In this document: piece by piece, positions 36,001 through 44,509 of the stretch
Layout of the letters: every line of letters starts with the position of its first letter
Numbering within the stretch: position 1 is the first letter of the stretch
Origin: CAVYUC01 sp963783085
GTDB lineage: Bacteria; Bacteroidota; Bacteroidia; Bacteroidales; Prolixibacteraceae
Length of the DNA: 64,000 bases
Assembly: GCA_963783085.1 (NCBI GenBank)
Contig: CAWAMJ010000016.1
Span: forward strand, 62,001-126,000
Direction: 5' to 3'
Notes under the pieces: model-generated
What the model was told of the DNA's origin: nothing
Database searches by the model: none
The model's input: only the letters and a program-made list of their open reading frames with translations
Translations under genes and position numbers: made by a program

Positions 36001-36635
36001 TCACTTTTCAGGAGTCGGGAAAATACGATGTAGGTTTAATCGCGCATTCGATGCAAACCGGCTGTTCGGATACACTGGTGAAAAAAAACTGGATTGATGT
36101 TTTTTCATCGCCTGTTGCCAGTTTCAGGGCCGATTATCCTATCGCGCTAATCGACAATTCAACCATAACGTTTACGAATTTCTCCGAACGTGCAGACTAT
36201 TTTTACTGGGATTTTGGCGACAGTACTTTTTCAGAAGAAAAAAATCCGGTGCATACTTATCATGATTTGGGAGAATATGTGGCCAAATTAATCGTAACAA
36301 CAGACAATGGCTGTATCGACTCAACTCAAACGATTATTAAAATAATTTCCGACAAAACGTATGCTCCCAATGCTTTCAGGCCGGGCAGCCCGATTGAAGA
36401 AAACCGGACATTTTTACCGGTTGGACTGGATACTTATCAGTACAATTTCAAAATGAAAATATACAACCGCTGGGGACAAGTGGTGTACGAAACCAATTCT
36501 TCCGATCAACCGTGGGATGGAAATACAATGGATGGTAAACCTGCTCCGGGAGGCAATTATATTTGGATTGCAAAATATATTGATGTACAAGGTCTTGAGC
36601 ATCAACAAACAGGACAGGTGCTTCTCCTGCGGTAG
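33051..36635 (+). CDS. Giant T9SS-exported protein with IgGFc-binding-like domain, PKD repeats and gliding-motility CTD
   Basis: This 1194-residue protein starts at GTG with a signal peptide (ends VVFGQ). The first 430 residues resemble the IgGFc-binding-type domain (EGTDFWLGFMENR, VATEDNTTVEITPS, DKPVAFFSGSLATQVG). Several Ig-like/PKD modules follow, with clear YEWDFGDES and FYWDFGDSTF motifs at about 800-870 and 1040-1110. The last 90 residues (NAFRPGSP ... YNRWGQVVYETN ... PWDGNTMDGKPAPGGNYIW) are the type B gliding/T9SS sorting domain. It should cross the outer membrane by T9SS and act as an adhesin or cell-surface structure. A PorP/SprF gene converges two bases downstream, a typical partner. 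Confidence 0.92.
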   Translation: MKQLITIFFILLSGVVFGQSEKCGKTTEGTDFWLGFMENRNQTEKRFQKIRITARETTRYWIEGKPYKVTANGSAERSSSDSEVIGSEKIEKKGIHIVSEKPINVYAINLEVNSADAAVIYPTDLLGTDYFAMCYYPTVDPNLQKSNGRNSEFLIVATEDNTTVEITPSKVTAQQKPANITFQVVLNKGETYQVQSENELGAHEQGQGDLTGSYIHSDKPVAFFSGSLATQVGGTGYWDHLYEQIPPVNSWGKEYLTVPLKSREYDTYRIMAAEDNTTVYISGAPVLINRGAFEERVFKYDDPKKIVADKPVLIAQYSRSNGTDSTFTGGDGDPFMNILNSNEQTTNDITFYPFKSPDYTQDNYEGLKKHFVNIITKTSNTGSIVLDKSNIQNEFKVFPDDAEYSYAQVQIEQFTHRLRSLDPNSGFLAYVYGFGGLESYGYSIGFNFNISLDLTEDTVLCYGESLRMDAGAYFHNYEWSNGETSRIITVNTEGTYVVTASNFDCELKDSVMVTVNHPEINLGEDVSDECGISLQKLDAGSGFESYVWQNENGDTLFKEQKYKPKHSGLITITTIDENGCEARDTINLQIYPAPDVQIEGDDLVCGDMETDLSVAISGEPDSLWNFSNNFLWKSNNPAVVAISQTSRTSAHVQVSAPGSFEIYYQLKTIDSCLVTDTFQVQFNPLPSSDFEITYIPDALCKDYSRTVSYTGNAGADASFEWDFGGSLVLNTLGPNSFHVSLGISDSDPVVQLIVGEDGCYSEPTRIKIGSNPLFKMDSEQDRGCDSLTVQFNSELLVPQGLSYEWDFGDESGISNQQNPLHAYSSPGMYDVTLKIINNLTNCEAGFKIDSMIKVVPTPFAKIAADPGFCYPDTTLLFYPNNTGFTLAKWEFEGMHRVGSGNDSVIVVFDEPAATVRLTVDEYGCVSNTAKMSLKRKPNFDFHIENDWGCIPFMAKVEAETSDEMVEFAWITDSLPLPSGTSHTFTFQESGKYDVGLIAHSMQTGCSDTLVKKNWIDVFSSPVASFRADYPIALIDNSTITFTNFSERADYFYWDFGDSTFSEEKNPVHTYHDLGEYVAKLIVTTDNGCIDSTQTIIKIISDKTYAPNAFRPGSPIEENRTFLPVGLDTYQYNFKMKIYNRWGQVVYETNSSDQPWDGNTMDGKPAPGGNYIWIAKYIDVQGLEHQQTGQVLLLR

Positions 36636-36637
36636 TT

Positions 36638-37645
36638 TCAATTGCCAAAATGTTGTTCATACCCGTTGTAAAAAGGTAAATCAGGCCGGTTATCAATATT
36701 TTTCAAAAGAAATGAAAGGCAAATTTCACTCGTACCACCGGTTTGGCCCCAAATTCCGGAAACGTCAAAATCATAGCTGTAAGCAAGTTGCCATCTTTTT
36801 TGTATAAAACCTGCGGAAAGAATAACTGCGTCATACTGCAATCCAATGTTTTGCCTGAACCAGGCACCCAGTGTAAATCCGGATTTCGCAGCTAAAGCCC
36901 CGTAACTAATTTGCTGAAAACCTCCCTGGTAATTGTACACCAGTTGTGGCGATACATCAAAACTTTTCCGGTACTGACCGTGAAAATGAACGGGCAAGCG
37001 GGCGCCAAAATGAAATGTGTACCTGCGGTAGAGTTTATCTGTTTTTTCGCTCCCTTCAAAAAAAGATTGGTTGGGCTCGGCTAAATGATGTGCGGCAGCA
37101 CCAAAAAATAGTTGCTTGTTATAAACAAGAACGCCCGTGGAAAAATCCAGAAATGAATGATTGGGATCGCCTAAATACTGCAATTCGGCAGAAATACCAT
37201 GATTTCCGAAATAGGAATCGAGGTTGTCGTTAAAGATAAGTTTATCCGCATTTAACGAATTCCGGCGAAATCCTGCCTGAATACCCCCGTTTAAACGGAA
37301 AGTTTCATTTAAGCGGATAAAAACCGTGTAGATCATGTTCACCTGCAACTGGTTTAAAATATTATCTGCCAAAGCGTCGTCAAAAAACAGCAAGCCAAAG
37401 CCGGAATTGATTTTTTTCAGCGGGGTATCAAATGAAATGCTGTGGGTTGAAAAAGCATTGTTAAAACTGTGCCACTGGCTCCTGTGCTGAATCGCCATCC
37501 GCGGCACTTCAGCAGCACCGGCAAATGCAGGGTTGAGGTAAACCGGATTCGAATAAAACTGTGAAAATGTAACATCCTGTGCTATTGCCGGGAATATCTG
37601 CAACAGAAACAGGAAGGACAGGATTATATTCAGTTTCAGTTTCAT
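36638..37645 (-). CDS. PorP/SprF-family T9SS outer-membrane protein
   Basis: The 335-residue protein has a signal peptide (ends FPAIAQ) and the PorP/SprF start DVTFSQFYSNPVYLNPAFAGA, followed by about 14 beta strands. Motifs such as RMAIQHRSQW and FGLLFFDDA are typical. SprF-like proteins anchor or help secrete type B CTD proteins in Flavobacterium, which fits its position facing the giant CTD protein. The gene ends two bases from that gene's stop on the opposite strand. Confidence 0.92.
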   Translation of the reverse strand: MKLKLNIILSFLFLLQIFPAIAQDVTFSQFYSNPVYLNPAFAGAAEVPRMAIQHRSQWHSFNNAFSTHSISFDTPLKKINSGFGLLFFDDALADNILNQLQVNMIYTVFIRLNETFRLNGGIQAGFRRNSLNADKLIFNDNLDSYFGNHGISAELQYLGDPNHSFLDFSTGVLVYNKQLFFGAAAHHLAEPNQSFFEGSEKTDKLYRRYTFHFGARLPVHFHGQYRKSFDVSPQLVYNYQGGFQQISYGALAAKSGFTLGAWFRQNIGLQYDAVILSAGFIQKRWQLAYSYDFDVSGIWGQTGGTSEICLSFLLKNIDNRPDLPFYNGYEQHFGN

Positions 37646-37735
37646 TTCGGGCTACATATATATTTAAGACGTTCAAAAGGTTGTTAATGTTGTTTTTCCT
37701 CACAAAAAGATAACACAAATTCCCCGAAAAATGCT

Positions 37736-37766
37736 TAAAAAAAAAGGCTGCCCGTTCAGGCAGCCT
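37736..37766 (-). terminator. Terminator of the small secreted repeat-protein gene
   Basis: AGGCTGCC (37745-37752) and GGCAGCCT (37759-37766) form a perfect 8-bp stem with a 6-base loop. The minus strand then reads a run of nine T residues. It lies about 40 bases past the stop at 37807. Confidence 0.93.
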
Positions 37767-37806
37767 CTTCAATCCAAAATAGCGGATTTAAACTTCCTTT
37801 TCTATG

Positions 37807-38166
37807 TTAATTCCAGTATGCTTCGTTTATCATCCAATTTTCCAGAAACAAGTCTTTTTCTGCTTCTTTTTCCATTCCAACGCTGTTAGTTTCCGGTGCT
37901 TTCCAATAATCTCCTTCCGTCATCCAGCTTTCAATGGCCAATTCTTTGTCTGATTCTTCATTGTATGCAAATGTTTTATTCCCGCTGTTCCAGAAGTCTT
38001 CGTTTAACATCCAGTCCTGAATTGTCAATTGAGGTTCAGCGATTTTTTCATGGCTCAAGGCAACTTCTGTTTCTGTTCCTTTGGCGTTTACACTTCCACC
38101 GATAAAAATTATCATAAATAGTGATGCCAGAACAAATTGTTTAATTGTAATTTTCATTGTTTTCAT
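37807..38166 (-). CDS. Small secreted protein with three WM-motif repeats
   Basis: The 119-residue protein has a signal peptide (1 to about 29, ends VNAKG); Met4 is an alternative start. The mature part has three copies of a 14-residue unit: LTIQDWMLNEDFWN (47-60), LAIESWMTEGDYWK (76-89) and LFLENWMINEAYWN (106-119). The shared pattern is L-x-hydrophobic-E/Q-x-W-M-x-x-x-x-F/Y-W, spaced by 29-30 residues. The final repeat ends exactly at the C-terminus. I do not recognise a named family. It is transcribed alone, with a strong terminator after it. Confidence 0.8.
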   Translation of the reverse strand: MKTMKITIKQFVLASLFMIIFIGGSVNAKGTETEVALSHEKIAEPQLTIQDWMLNEDFWNSGNKTFAYNEESDKELAIESWMTEGDYWKAPETNSVGMEKEAEKDLFLENWMINEAYWN

Positions 38167-38220
38167 TGTTTTCTGTTTTATCTGTTTTCTGTTTGTCTAT
38201 TTTTTCTGAACTGTTTTCTG
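38167..38220. repeat. Three direct copies of TGTTTTCTG upstream of the small secreted gene
   Basis: The 9-mer occurs at 38167-38175, 38183-38191 and 38212-38220, in the leader or promoter region of the minus-strand gene. It may be a regulatory site or simply the T-rich leader. Confidence 0.5.
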
Positions 38221-38318
38221 AAATATAGACTGATAACGGGGGCAAAGGTTACACATTCAAAAGTTAAAAAGTACGAAAACTTTGTTAATGGAACCTTAAA
38301 ACCGGCGAACACCGGAAA

Positions 38319-39122
38319 TTAACGGTAAATAAAAATACCATCAGGTATGAATTTGTCGATATCGGTCGGCGAATGTCGAAAGATGCCATAGACTGCGGAA
38401 CCACTTCCGGTCATGGAAGCATAGGCTGCGCCGGATTCGTAAAGCAGTTTTTTCAATTGCCCGATTTCCGGGACTTTTTTAAATATGCTTTTTTCGAAAT
38501 CATTTTTCACCATTTTTTCCCATTCTTCCACCGGCAACTTGGAAAGTTGTCGTAAATCAAAATCAGGCTCCGAAGGGACAACATTGCGGTATGCTTCGCT
38601 GGTGTTTACCGATTGGCCAGGCTTTAAAATTACAACATGGTAAGGTGAAAGGTTCAATTCAACAGGAACCAGTTTATCGCCTTTTTCGGAGGCAAATGCA
38701 GGTTGATTACTGATAAAAAATGAACAGTCGGCGCCAATCCGGGAAGCATATTTTTTCAACGCAGTGAAACTTAAACCCAGTTCGAAATGTTCGTTCAGCA
38801 TTTTTAGCGCAAATGCTGCATCGGAAGAACCTCCTCCCAAGCCGGCCCCAAACGGAATTACCTTGTGCAGATGAAACTGCACCGGCGGCAAATCAAAATC
38901 ATTCTTAAGAAGGTGGTACGCTTTTAAAACCAAATTGTCGTTTGCGGAAGCATTGATTTCGATTCCCGAAACCGACAATCCGGTTTTTTCCGATTCAACC
39001 ATTTCCAGTGCATCGCAAAGTTTCACGGGGTAAAAAATCGTTTCCAGGTTGTGGTAACCATCCGGCCGCCTGGAAACAATGTTCAGTCCTATATTTATTT
39101 TGGCATTCGGAAATGTAATCAT
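38319..39122 (-). CDS. ispE: 4-diphosphocytidyl-2-C-methyl-D-erythritol kinase
   Basis: The 267-residue GHMP kinase acts in the non-mevalonate isoprenoid pathway. It begins ITFPNAKINIGLNIVSRRPDGYHNLETIF, the IspE signature. PFGAGLGGGSSDAA (about 91-104) is the ATP-binding GHMP loop, and ASMTGSGSAVYGIF is the C-terminal GHMP motif. It follows gcvP on the same strand with a 26-base gap. Confidence 0.96.
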   Translation of the reverse strand: MITFPNAKINIGLNIVSRRPDGYHNLETIFYPVKLCDALEMVESEKTGLSVSGIEINASANDNLVLKAYHLLKNDFDLPPVQFHLHKVIPFGAGLGGGSSDAAFALKMLNEHFELGLSFTALKKYASRIGADCSFFISNQPAFASEKGDKLVPVELNLSPYHVVILKPGQSVNTSEAYRNVVPSEPDFDLRQLSKLPVEEWEKMVKNDFEKSIFKKVPEIGQLKKLLYESGAAYASMTGSGSAVYGIFRHSPTDIDKFIPDGIFIYR

Positions 39123-39148
39123 CCTGAAATCATAGGAATAAGCTGGTT

Positions 39149-42031
39149 TTATTCGTTCGAATTTAACAATTCATATTCTTTCGGGGTGCCGCAGGTACAA
39201 ATCAGGTTTCGGTCGCCCCAGGCATTATCTACCCGCCCTACCGGCACCCAAAATTTCCGCTCTTTCACCCACTCGCGCGGGTAAGCTGCTTTTTCCCGGG
39301 AATAAGAATGCACCCAGTTATCGGAAATTACGGTTTCTGCCGTATGTGGTGCATTTTTAAGAACATTGTCGGTTTTGTCGGCGGCGCCTTCTTCCACTTC
39401 TTTAATTTCTTCAAAAATTGAATTCAAAGCATCAATAAACCTATCCAGTTCAGCTTTCGATTCACTTTCGGTGGGTTCAATCATCAACGTTCCATGAACA
39501 GGGAATGAAAGTGTTGGCGCATGAAATCCATAATCCATTAAACGTTTGGCAATATCTTCTTCTGAAATTCCCGCGGAAGTTTTCAAATGGCGGCACTCGA
39601 GAATCAATTCGTGAGCCACCCTGCCGTTTTCACCGCTGTATAAAATCCCGTAATTTTTTTCGAGCGCTTTTGCGATGTAATTTGCGTTCAGGATGGCAAT
39701 TTTCGACGCCTGTGTCAATCCTCCGGCACCCATCATTTTAATGTAACCATACGTAATTGGTAAAACCGAAGCGCTTCCCCATGGGGCGCCGGCAATGGCA
39801 TTAATTCCCACATGTCCGTTATTCATCACCGGATGCGAAGGTAAAAATTCAACCAGGTGCTCTGCCACGGCGATTGGTCCAACGCCGGGCCCGCCGCCAC
39901 CATGTGGAATGGCGAAGGTTTTATGAAGATTCAGGTGACAAACATCAGCGCCGATTATACCGGGAGTTGTGAGCCCAACCTGAGCGTTCATATTCGCACC
40001 ATCCATATATACCTGTCCTCCGTTTTGGTGAATGATACCGCACATTTCCACAATTGACGATTCGAAAACTCCATGCGTTGAAGGATAGGTAACCATAAAT
40101 GCAGCCAGTGTATCTTTGTGTTTTTCTGCTTTTTGTTTCACATCATTGATGTCGATGTTGCCGTTTTTATCGCAGGCAACCACCACCACATTCATTCCGG
40201 CCATAACTGCGCTGGCCGGGTTTGTACCATGGGCCGACGAAGGGATCAGCACGATATTTCTGCCATTTTCTCCCCTGTTCTTATGGTATTCCCTGATGAC
40301 CATCAACCCGGCATATTCACCGGCAGCGCCGGAATTCGGCATCAGACTGACATCGGCCATCCCGGTGATTTCCGTTAAATCGCGCCGCAATTCTTCCATC
40401 ATTTCATGGTAGCCACGTGCCTGATTTTTCGGTACAAACGGATGAATCCCGTTAAATTCTATCCAACTCAACGGGAGCATTTCAGTGGCGGCATTCAGTT
40501 TCATTGTGCAGGAACCGAGCGAAATCATCGATTGGGCCAGGGAGATATCCTTATGTTCGAGGCGCTTAATGTAACGCAGCATTTCGGTTTCGGAGCGATA
40601 CCTGTTAAAAACTTCCTGCGTCATAAAACCGGATTGGCGGGCAATTTTTTTGTCCATTTCGAAACCGGTGGGATATTCGTGAATGATTTGCCACTTTTTG
40701 TTCGCTGCTTTTGCAAAAACTTCCAGAATCCAGGTCATATCTTCACGGTTGGTGGTTTCATCAATGCTAATGCCAACCTCGCCGTTTTCGAACAGCCTGA
40801 AATTCATTTCCAATTCGTGCGAAAGCCATTCGATATCTTCCCGTTTTACATGCTTGGGCAAAGCAAAACGGATGGTGTCGAAAAAGTATGGATTTAACTG
40901 CAGATAACCCAGTTTTTCAATTTCCACCGCAAGAAAAGAAGCGATGTTGTGCACCCTTTCAGCAATGGTTTTTATTCCTTCCGGACCGTGATAGACGCCG
41001 AAAAACCCGGCCATTGTAGCCAGCAAAGCCTGGGCGGTACAAATATTGGAAGTTGCTTTTTCACGTTTAATATGTTGTTCCCGGGTTTGCAGGGCCATTC
41101 GCAACGCGCGGTTCCCGTGAACATCTTTGGAAACTCCGATAATCCGGCCAGGCATGCTGCGTTTATATGCTTCGCGGGCGGTAAAAAATGCAGCATGCGG
41201 ACCGCCATATCCCATTGGAACGCCAAAACGCTGGCTGTTTCCGAAAACTATGTCGGCGCCCCATTCTCCGGGTGGGGCCAGTAACGCAAGCGAAAGTAAA
41301 TCGGTAGCAACCGCAACTTTAATATCCCTGGAATGAGCTTCTTTCACCAAGCCTGAATAATCGGGAATCTCACCGTTCGAGTCGGGATATTGAATGATAA
41401 CACCAAAAACGTTTTCAGAAAAACTGAACTGCTCTTTCGGCCCTGTTTTTAATTCGATTCCCAGCGGAGCAGCCCTCGTTTGCAGTACATCGATGGTTTG
41501 GGGCCACATTTTTTCGTCAACCAGCACAACATTTACGTTGTTTTTCGCCATCTGGCGCGAACGTAAATTCATCATCATCACCATAGCTTCGGCAGCGGCG
41601 GTGGCTTCATCGAGCAGCGATGCATTACCTATTTCCATGGCGGTGAGTTCGCAAACCATGGTTTGAAAATTCAGCAGCGCTTCCAGTCTTCCCTGCGAAA
41701 TTTCGGCCTGATAAGGCGTATAAGATGTATACCACACCGGGTTTTCCAGTATGTTCCGTAAAATAACCGCAGGTGTTATGGTGTCATAATATCCCATTCC
41801 GATGTAGGTGTTGAACACCTTGTTCTTTGCAGCCAGACTCAAAATCTTCCTGTAATATTTTCGCTCGCTCAATCCTTCCTGTAGCTTCAGCGGTTCTTTT
41901 AAACGGATATTTTCGGGAACAGTCTCCCGTATCAGTTCTTCCATGTTTGAAACGCCGATGGTTTCAAGCATTTTATTTATTTCTTGTTCGCGCGGCCCGA
42001 TATGGCGGGTTACAAAGCTGTCGTGAGGCAT
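39149..42031 (-). CDS. gcvP: Glycine dehydrogenase (decarboxylating), P-protein of the glycine cleavage system
   Basis: The 960-residue protein is a fused P1-P2 enzyme of normal length. The N-terminal half has FVTRHIGPREQEINKML, SYTPYQAEISQGRLEALLNFQT and DEATAAAEAM. The C-terminal half has SLGSCTMKLNA, SSAHGTNPASA, MDGANMNAQVGLT and the PLP lysine in CHLNLHKTFAIPHGGGGPG. It decarboxylates glycine and passes the aminomethyl group to the H-protein. The GcvT, GcvH and Lpd genes are not in this window. No glycine riboswitch is visible in the short upstream gap. Confidence 0.97.
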   Translation of the reverse strand: MPHDSFVTRHIGPREQEINKMLETIGVSNMEELIRETVPENIRLKEPLKLQEGLSERKYYRKILSLAAKNKVFNTYIGMGYYDTITPAVILRNILENPVWYTSYTPYQAEISQGRLEALLNFQTMVCELTAMEIGNASLLDEATAAAEAMVMMMNLRSRQMAKNNVNVVLVDEKMWPQTIDVLQTRAAPLGIELKTGPKEQFSFSENVFGVIIQYPDSNGEIPDYSGLVKEAHSRDIKVAVATDLLSLALLAPPGEWGADIVFGNSQRFGVPMGYGGPHAAFFTAREAYKRSMPGRIIGVSKDVHGNRALRMALQTREQHIKREKATSNICTAQALLATMAGFFGVYHGPEGIKTIAERVHNIASFLAVEIEKLGYLQLNPYFFDTIRFALPKHVKREDIEWLSHELEMNFRLFENGEVGISIDETTNREDMTWILEVFAKAANKKWQIIHEYPTGFEMDKKIARQSGFMTQEVFNRYRSETEMLRYIKRLEHKDISLAQSMISLGSCTMKLNAATEMLPLSWIEFNGIHPFVPKNQARGYHEMMEELRRDLTEITGMADVSLMPNSGAAGEYAGLMVIREYHKNRGENGRNIVLIPSSAHGTNPASAVMAGMNVVVVACDKNGNIDINDVKQKAEKHKDTLAAFMVTYPSTHGVFESSIVEMCGIIHQNGGQVYMDGANMNAQVGLTTPGIIGADVCHLNLHKTFAIPHGGGGPGVGPIAVAEHLVEFLPSHPVMNNGHVGINAIAGAPWGSASVLPITYGYIKMMGAGGLTQASKIAILNANYIAKALEKNYGILYSGENGRVAHELILECRHLKTSAGISEEDIAKRLMDYGFHAPTLSFPVHGTLMIEPTESESKAELDRFIDALNSIFEEIKEVEEGAADKTDNVLKNAPHTAETVISDNWVHSYSREKAAYPREWVKERKFWVPVGRVDNAWGDRNLICTCGTPKEYELLNSNE

Positions 42032-42126
42032 AAGTTGTTATTTTTTTGTATGAAATTTATTGCAAGTATATGGTTCCGTGAAATGGCAAAAAATGATTTT
42101 AAACCAATTCCCGGTTACATTCTGTA

Positions 42127-42765
42127 TTAAATTAAAAATGGATTTTTTTTCTTTTCGAAGCCAATTGTTGTTTCAGGTCCGTGGCCCGAATATACCTTTG
42201 TTTCTTCAGGCAGCGCCAGGAGCTTGCTTTTAATTCCCGAAATCAATGTATTGTAATCTCCCCCCGGTAAATCAGTCCGGCCAATGCTTCCGTAAAAAAG
42301 CACATCGCCTGCAATGAGTATTTTACTTTTTTCGATATAAAAAACAACATGGCCACGTGAATGACCCGGAACATGAATTATTTTCATTTCGGAATTCCCG
42401 AATTTCACCGTATCGTTTTCCTGAAAATAATAATCGGCGGGTGATACCGGATTAACATCGATTTCAAAAAGGCCGGCTTGTTCCGCAGCTTTTTCTATCC
42501 AATACGAATCATCGGGATGAATGTAAAACGGCACGTTGTATTCGCTTCTGATGTATTCAACTCCCATAATATGATCGAAATGGCAATGTGTGTTTGCTAT
42601 TTGAACAGGTTTTAACTGATTGTTACGAATGAATCTTGTAATTTCATTCAGTTCCTCCGGATAATAAAAACCGGGGTCCACAAAAACACATTCACCGGTA
42701 TTGTCTGAAATAACATAGGAATTTTCCTGCAAAGGATTTACTACAAATTTTTCAATTTTAACCAT
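42127..42765 (-). CDS. Glyoxalase II-like metallo-beta-lactamase fold hydrolase
   Basis: The 212-residue MBL-fold protein has the dinuclear metal motif THCHFDHIMG (HxHxDH), PGHSRGHVVFY for the next His, the bridging Asp in LIAGDVLFYGSIGRTDLPGGDY, and the last His in YSGHGPETTIGFEKKKNPF. This layout matches the YcbL-type glyoxalase II group, which hydrolyses thioesters. It follows pcm by three bases. Confidence 0.93.
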   Translation of the reverse strand: MVKIEKFVVNPLQENSYVISDNTGECVFVDPGFYYPEELNEITRFIRNNQLKPVQIANTHCHFDHIMGVEYIRSEYNVPFYIHPDDSYWIEKAAEQAGLFEIDVNPVSPADYYFQENDTVKFGNSEMKIIHVPGHSRGHVVFYIEKSKILIAGDVLFYGSIGRTDLPGGDYNTLISGIKSKLLALPEETKVYSGHGPETTIGFEKKKNPFLI

Positions 42766-42768
42766 AAC

Positions 42769-43437
42769 CTATCTGTTAACAGTTCCTTTGAGTAATGGAA
42801 CAAAAACGAAACCTCCATGTTTTTCTGTTTTAAAATCATCATCGGCAACGCGGGTAATCACCTGCATTTCCTGTCTTTTTTCATTTCCTACCGGAATAAC
42901 AAGCCGTCCGCCAATTTTCAACTGTTGCAGCAAACCGGCCGGAACCGACGGTGCGCCGGCAGTAACAAGAATTTTATCAAAAGGTGCAAAACCGGGCAAT
43001 CCTTTATAACCATCTCCAAAGAAACATGCAGGGTGGTAACCAATTTCCGGCAGCAACGACTGCACCTTTTTAAATAATTCTTTTTGCCGTTCAACCGTAA
43101 AAACTTTTGCCCCCATTTCCAGTAAAATGGCTGCCTGATATCCTGAGCCTGTGCCGATTTCAAGAATCTTATCGCCCGGTTCCACCTGTAAAAGTTGTGT
43201 TTGCACAGCAACGGTATACGGTTGCGAAATGGTTTGCCCCGCACCAATGGGAAACGCCTGATCTTTATATGCAAAATTGATAAATGAACTTTCCATAAAA
43301 AGGTGCCGCGGTACCTTTTTTATGGCCTCAAGCACCTTTTCATTCCGGATTCCTTTAATTTTTAAACCTTCCGCCAATTTTTTCCGCATTCCCTGGTGCC
43401 GTAAATCATCGTTCTCTGCCATGCTTCTTTCAATCAT
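42769..43437 (-). CDS. pcm: Protein-L-isoaspartate O-methyltransferase
   Basis: The 222-residue enzyme repairs isoaspartyl residues with SAM. It has QAFPIGAGQTISQPYTVAVQ, the substrate-side motif, GDKILEIGTGSGYQAA for SAM binding, and KILVTAGAPSVPAGLLQQLKIGG. The first seven residues (MIERSMA) may precede the true start at Met6. It is cotranscribed with the MBL hydrolase. Confidence 0.94.
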   Translation of the reverse strand: MIERSMAENDDLRHQGMRKKLAEGLKIKGIRNEKVLEAIKKVPRHLFMESSFINFAYKDQAFPIGAGQTISQPYTVAVQTQLLQVEPGDKILEIGTGSGYQAAILLEMGAKVFTVERQKELFKKVQSLLPEIGYHPACFFGDGYKGLPGFAPFDKILVTAGAPSVPAGLLQQLKIGGRLVIPVGNEKRQEMQVITRVADDDFKTEKHGGFVFVPLLKGTVNR

Positions 43438-43563
43438 TCTGCAAAATTAAATTATTCACCTCAATATCGGGATTTCAGTTTGTTTTTCAATATTAACATT
43501 TAAAGTTGATAAATTAAATGCAACTGCCGGCAAACGGGTTGTTTTGAATGATATATTTGTACA

Positions 43564-44424
43564 ATGTTGAATATAGGGTTAATAGGCGATTTAAAACAGT
43601 TAGAGCCGTTCACGAGGCAAATTCAAAAAGCACCCGATGTGCAAATTTTCGGAAAATCATCGGTGGGCACAAATATACAATCTGCTGATTTTAAATTTGC
43701 GTTTCCCGAATTCAGCAGAATTGAACTCATTGAACGTTGCGACGTATTGTTCATCAATCATTTTTCGCTCATTCCGTTCGCAGTTCTCACAGAAATGGTC
43801 AAAAAATCGAAGCATATTTTTGCTGCCGAATATCCTCCGTTAACCATACCAGAGTGCGAACAACTTGTAAAACTGGCAAACGAAACAAAACCTGTTTTTC
43901 ATATTACAAACCCGCTACATTACTCATCACCTGTGCGCTGGATGAACAACAACATTCAGTTTCCCGCGCATATAGAGATAACGCTGGTAAACGATCATCT
44001 GGTATTCGAAAAGGCTGTGCGCGAAGTTTTGTTGTTGTTGAAGCAGGTCACCCGAAGCGACCTGAAAAAAATAAATGCAGTTTCATTTTCAGCGGGCGAG
44101 GGTTGGTTTAATCATATTTACCTGCAGTTTAAAAATGCTTCCACAGTAATATTCAACATCGAAAAAAAGGAAAAAAGAAGCGAATTAAAAATTGAGGGTT
44201 ATTGTGAAGGACGTTTTTTTAAGCTCGAACCTGCGGGCGTCCGGAATGAAAATAACGGAAGTCCAATTGATATGAAACAACACCCGGCCACCAATGAAAC
44301 TGCTGTTTTTCTGGATGCGATACAACGTAAAAATCGTGATATTACCTCAATTAACGATTATCTTTCTGTGCTTCAACTTCTTGAAAAAATTAATGCAAAG
44401 ATTGATCAGTTTACAAGCCGATAA
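43564..44424 (+). CDS. Degenerate Gfo/Idh/MocA-like protein
   Basis: The 286-residue protein starts LNIGLIGDLKQLEPFTRQI, like the Rossmann N-terminus of Gfo/Idh oxidoreductases but with a weakened glycine motif. SKHIFAAEYPPLTIPECEQLVKLA occupies the place of the conserved EKP loop, and the catalytic lysine appears lost. The C-terminal part is a mixed beta sheet, as in the family. The loss suggests a non-catalytic or binding role. It is followed by a polyprenyl glycosylphosphotransferase gene and may work with it in surface polysaccharide synthesis (inference). Confidence 0.7.
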   Translation: MLNIGLIGDLKQLEPFTRQIQKAPDVQIFGKSSVGTNIQSADFKFAFPEFSRIELIERCDVLFINHFSLIPFAVLTEMVKKSKHIFAAEYPPLTIPECEQLVKLANETKPVFHITNPLHYSSPVRWMNNNIQFPAHIEITLVNDHLVFEKAVREVLLLLKQVTRSDLKKINAVSFSAGEGWFNHIYLQFKNASTVIFNIEKKEKRSELKIEGYCEGRFFKLEPAGVRNENNGSPIDMKQHPATNETAVFLDAIQRKNRDITSINDYLSVLQLLEKINAKIDQFTSR

Positions 44425-44509
44425 TGACATGAAAAATTTATTTTTGCCGCAATATTTTTAGTTGGTTTCCGTTTCTAGAAGATGCGATACCAAACTTAAC
44501 CGGCAGAAA

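Noticed and set aside
38167..38220. TGTTTTCTG direct repeats as a tandem-repeat array
   Set aside because: Only three copies with unequal spacing in a T-rich leader; kept as a weak regulatory candidate, not an array.
40406..40897. 163-codon plus-strand frame
   Set aside because: It is antisense to gcvP, a full-length conserved enzyme; it is a codon-bias shadow.
42032..42126. Possible glycine riboswitch before gcvP
   Set aside because: The upstream gap is under 100 bases and shows no tandem glycine aptamer features.
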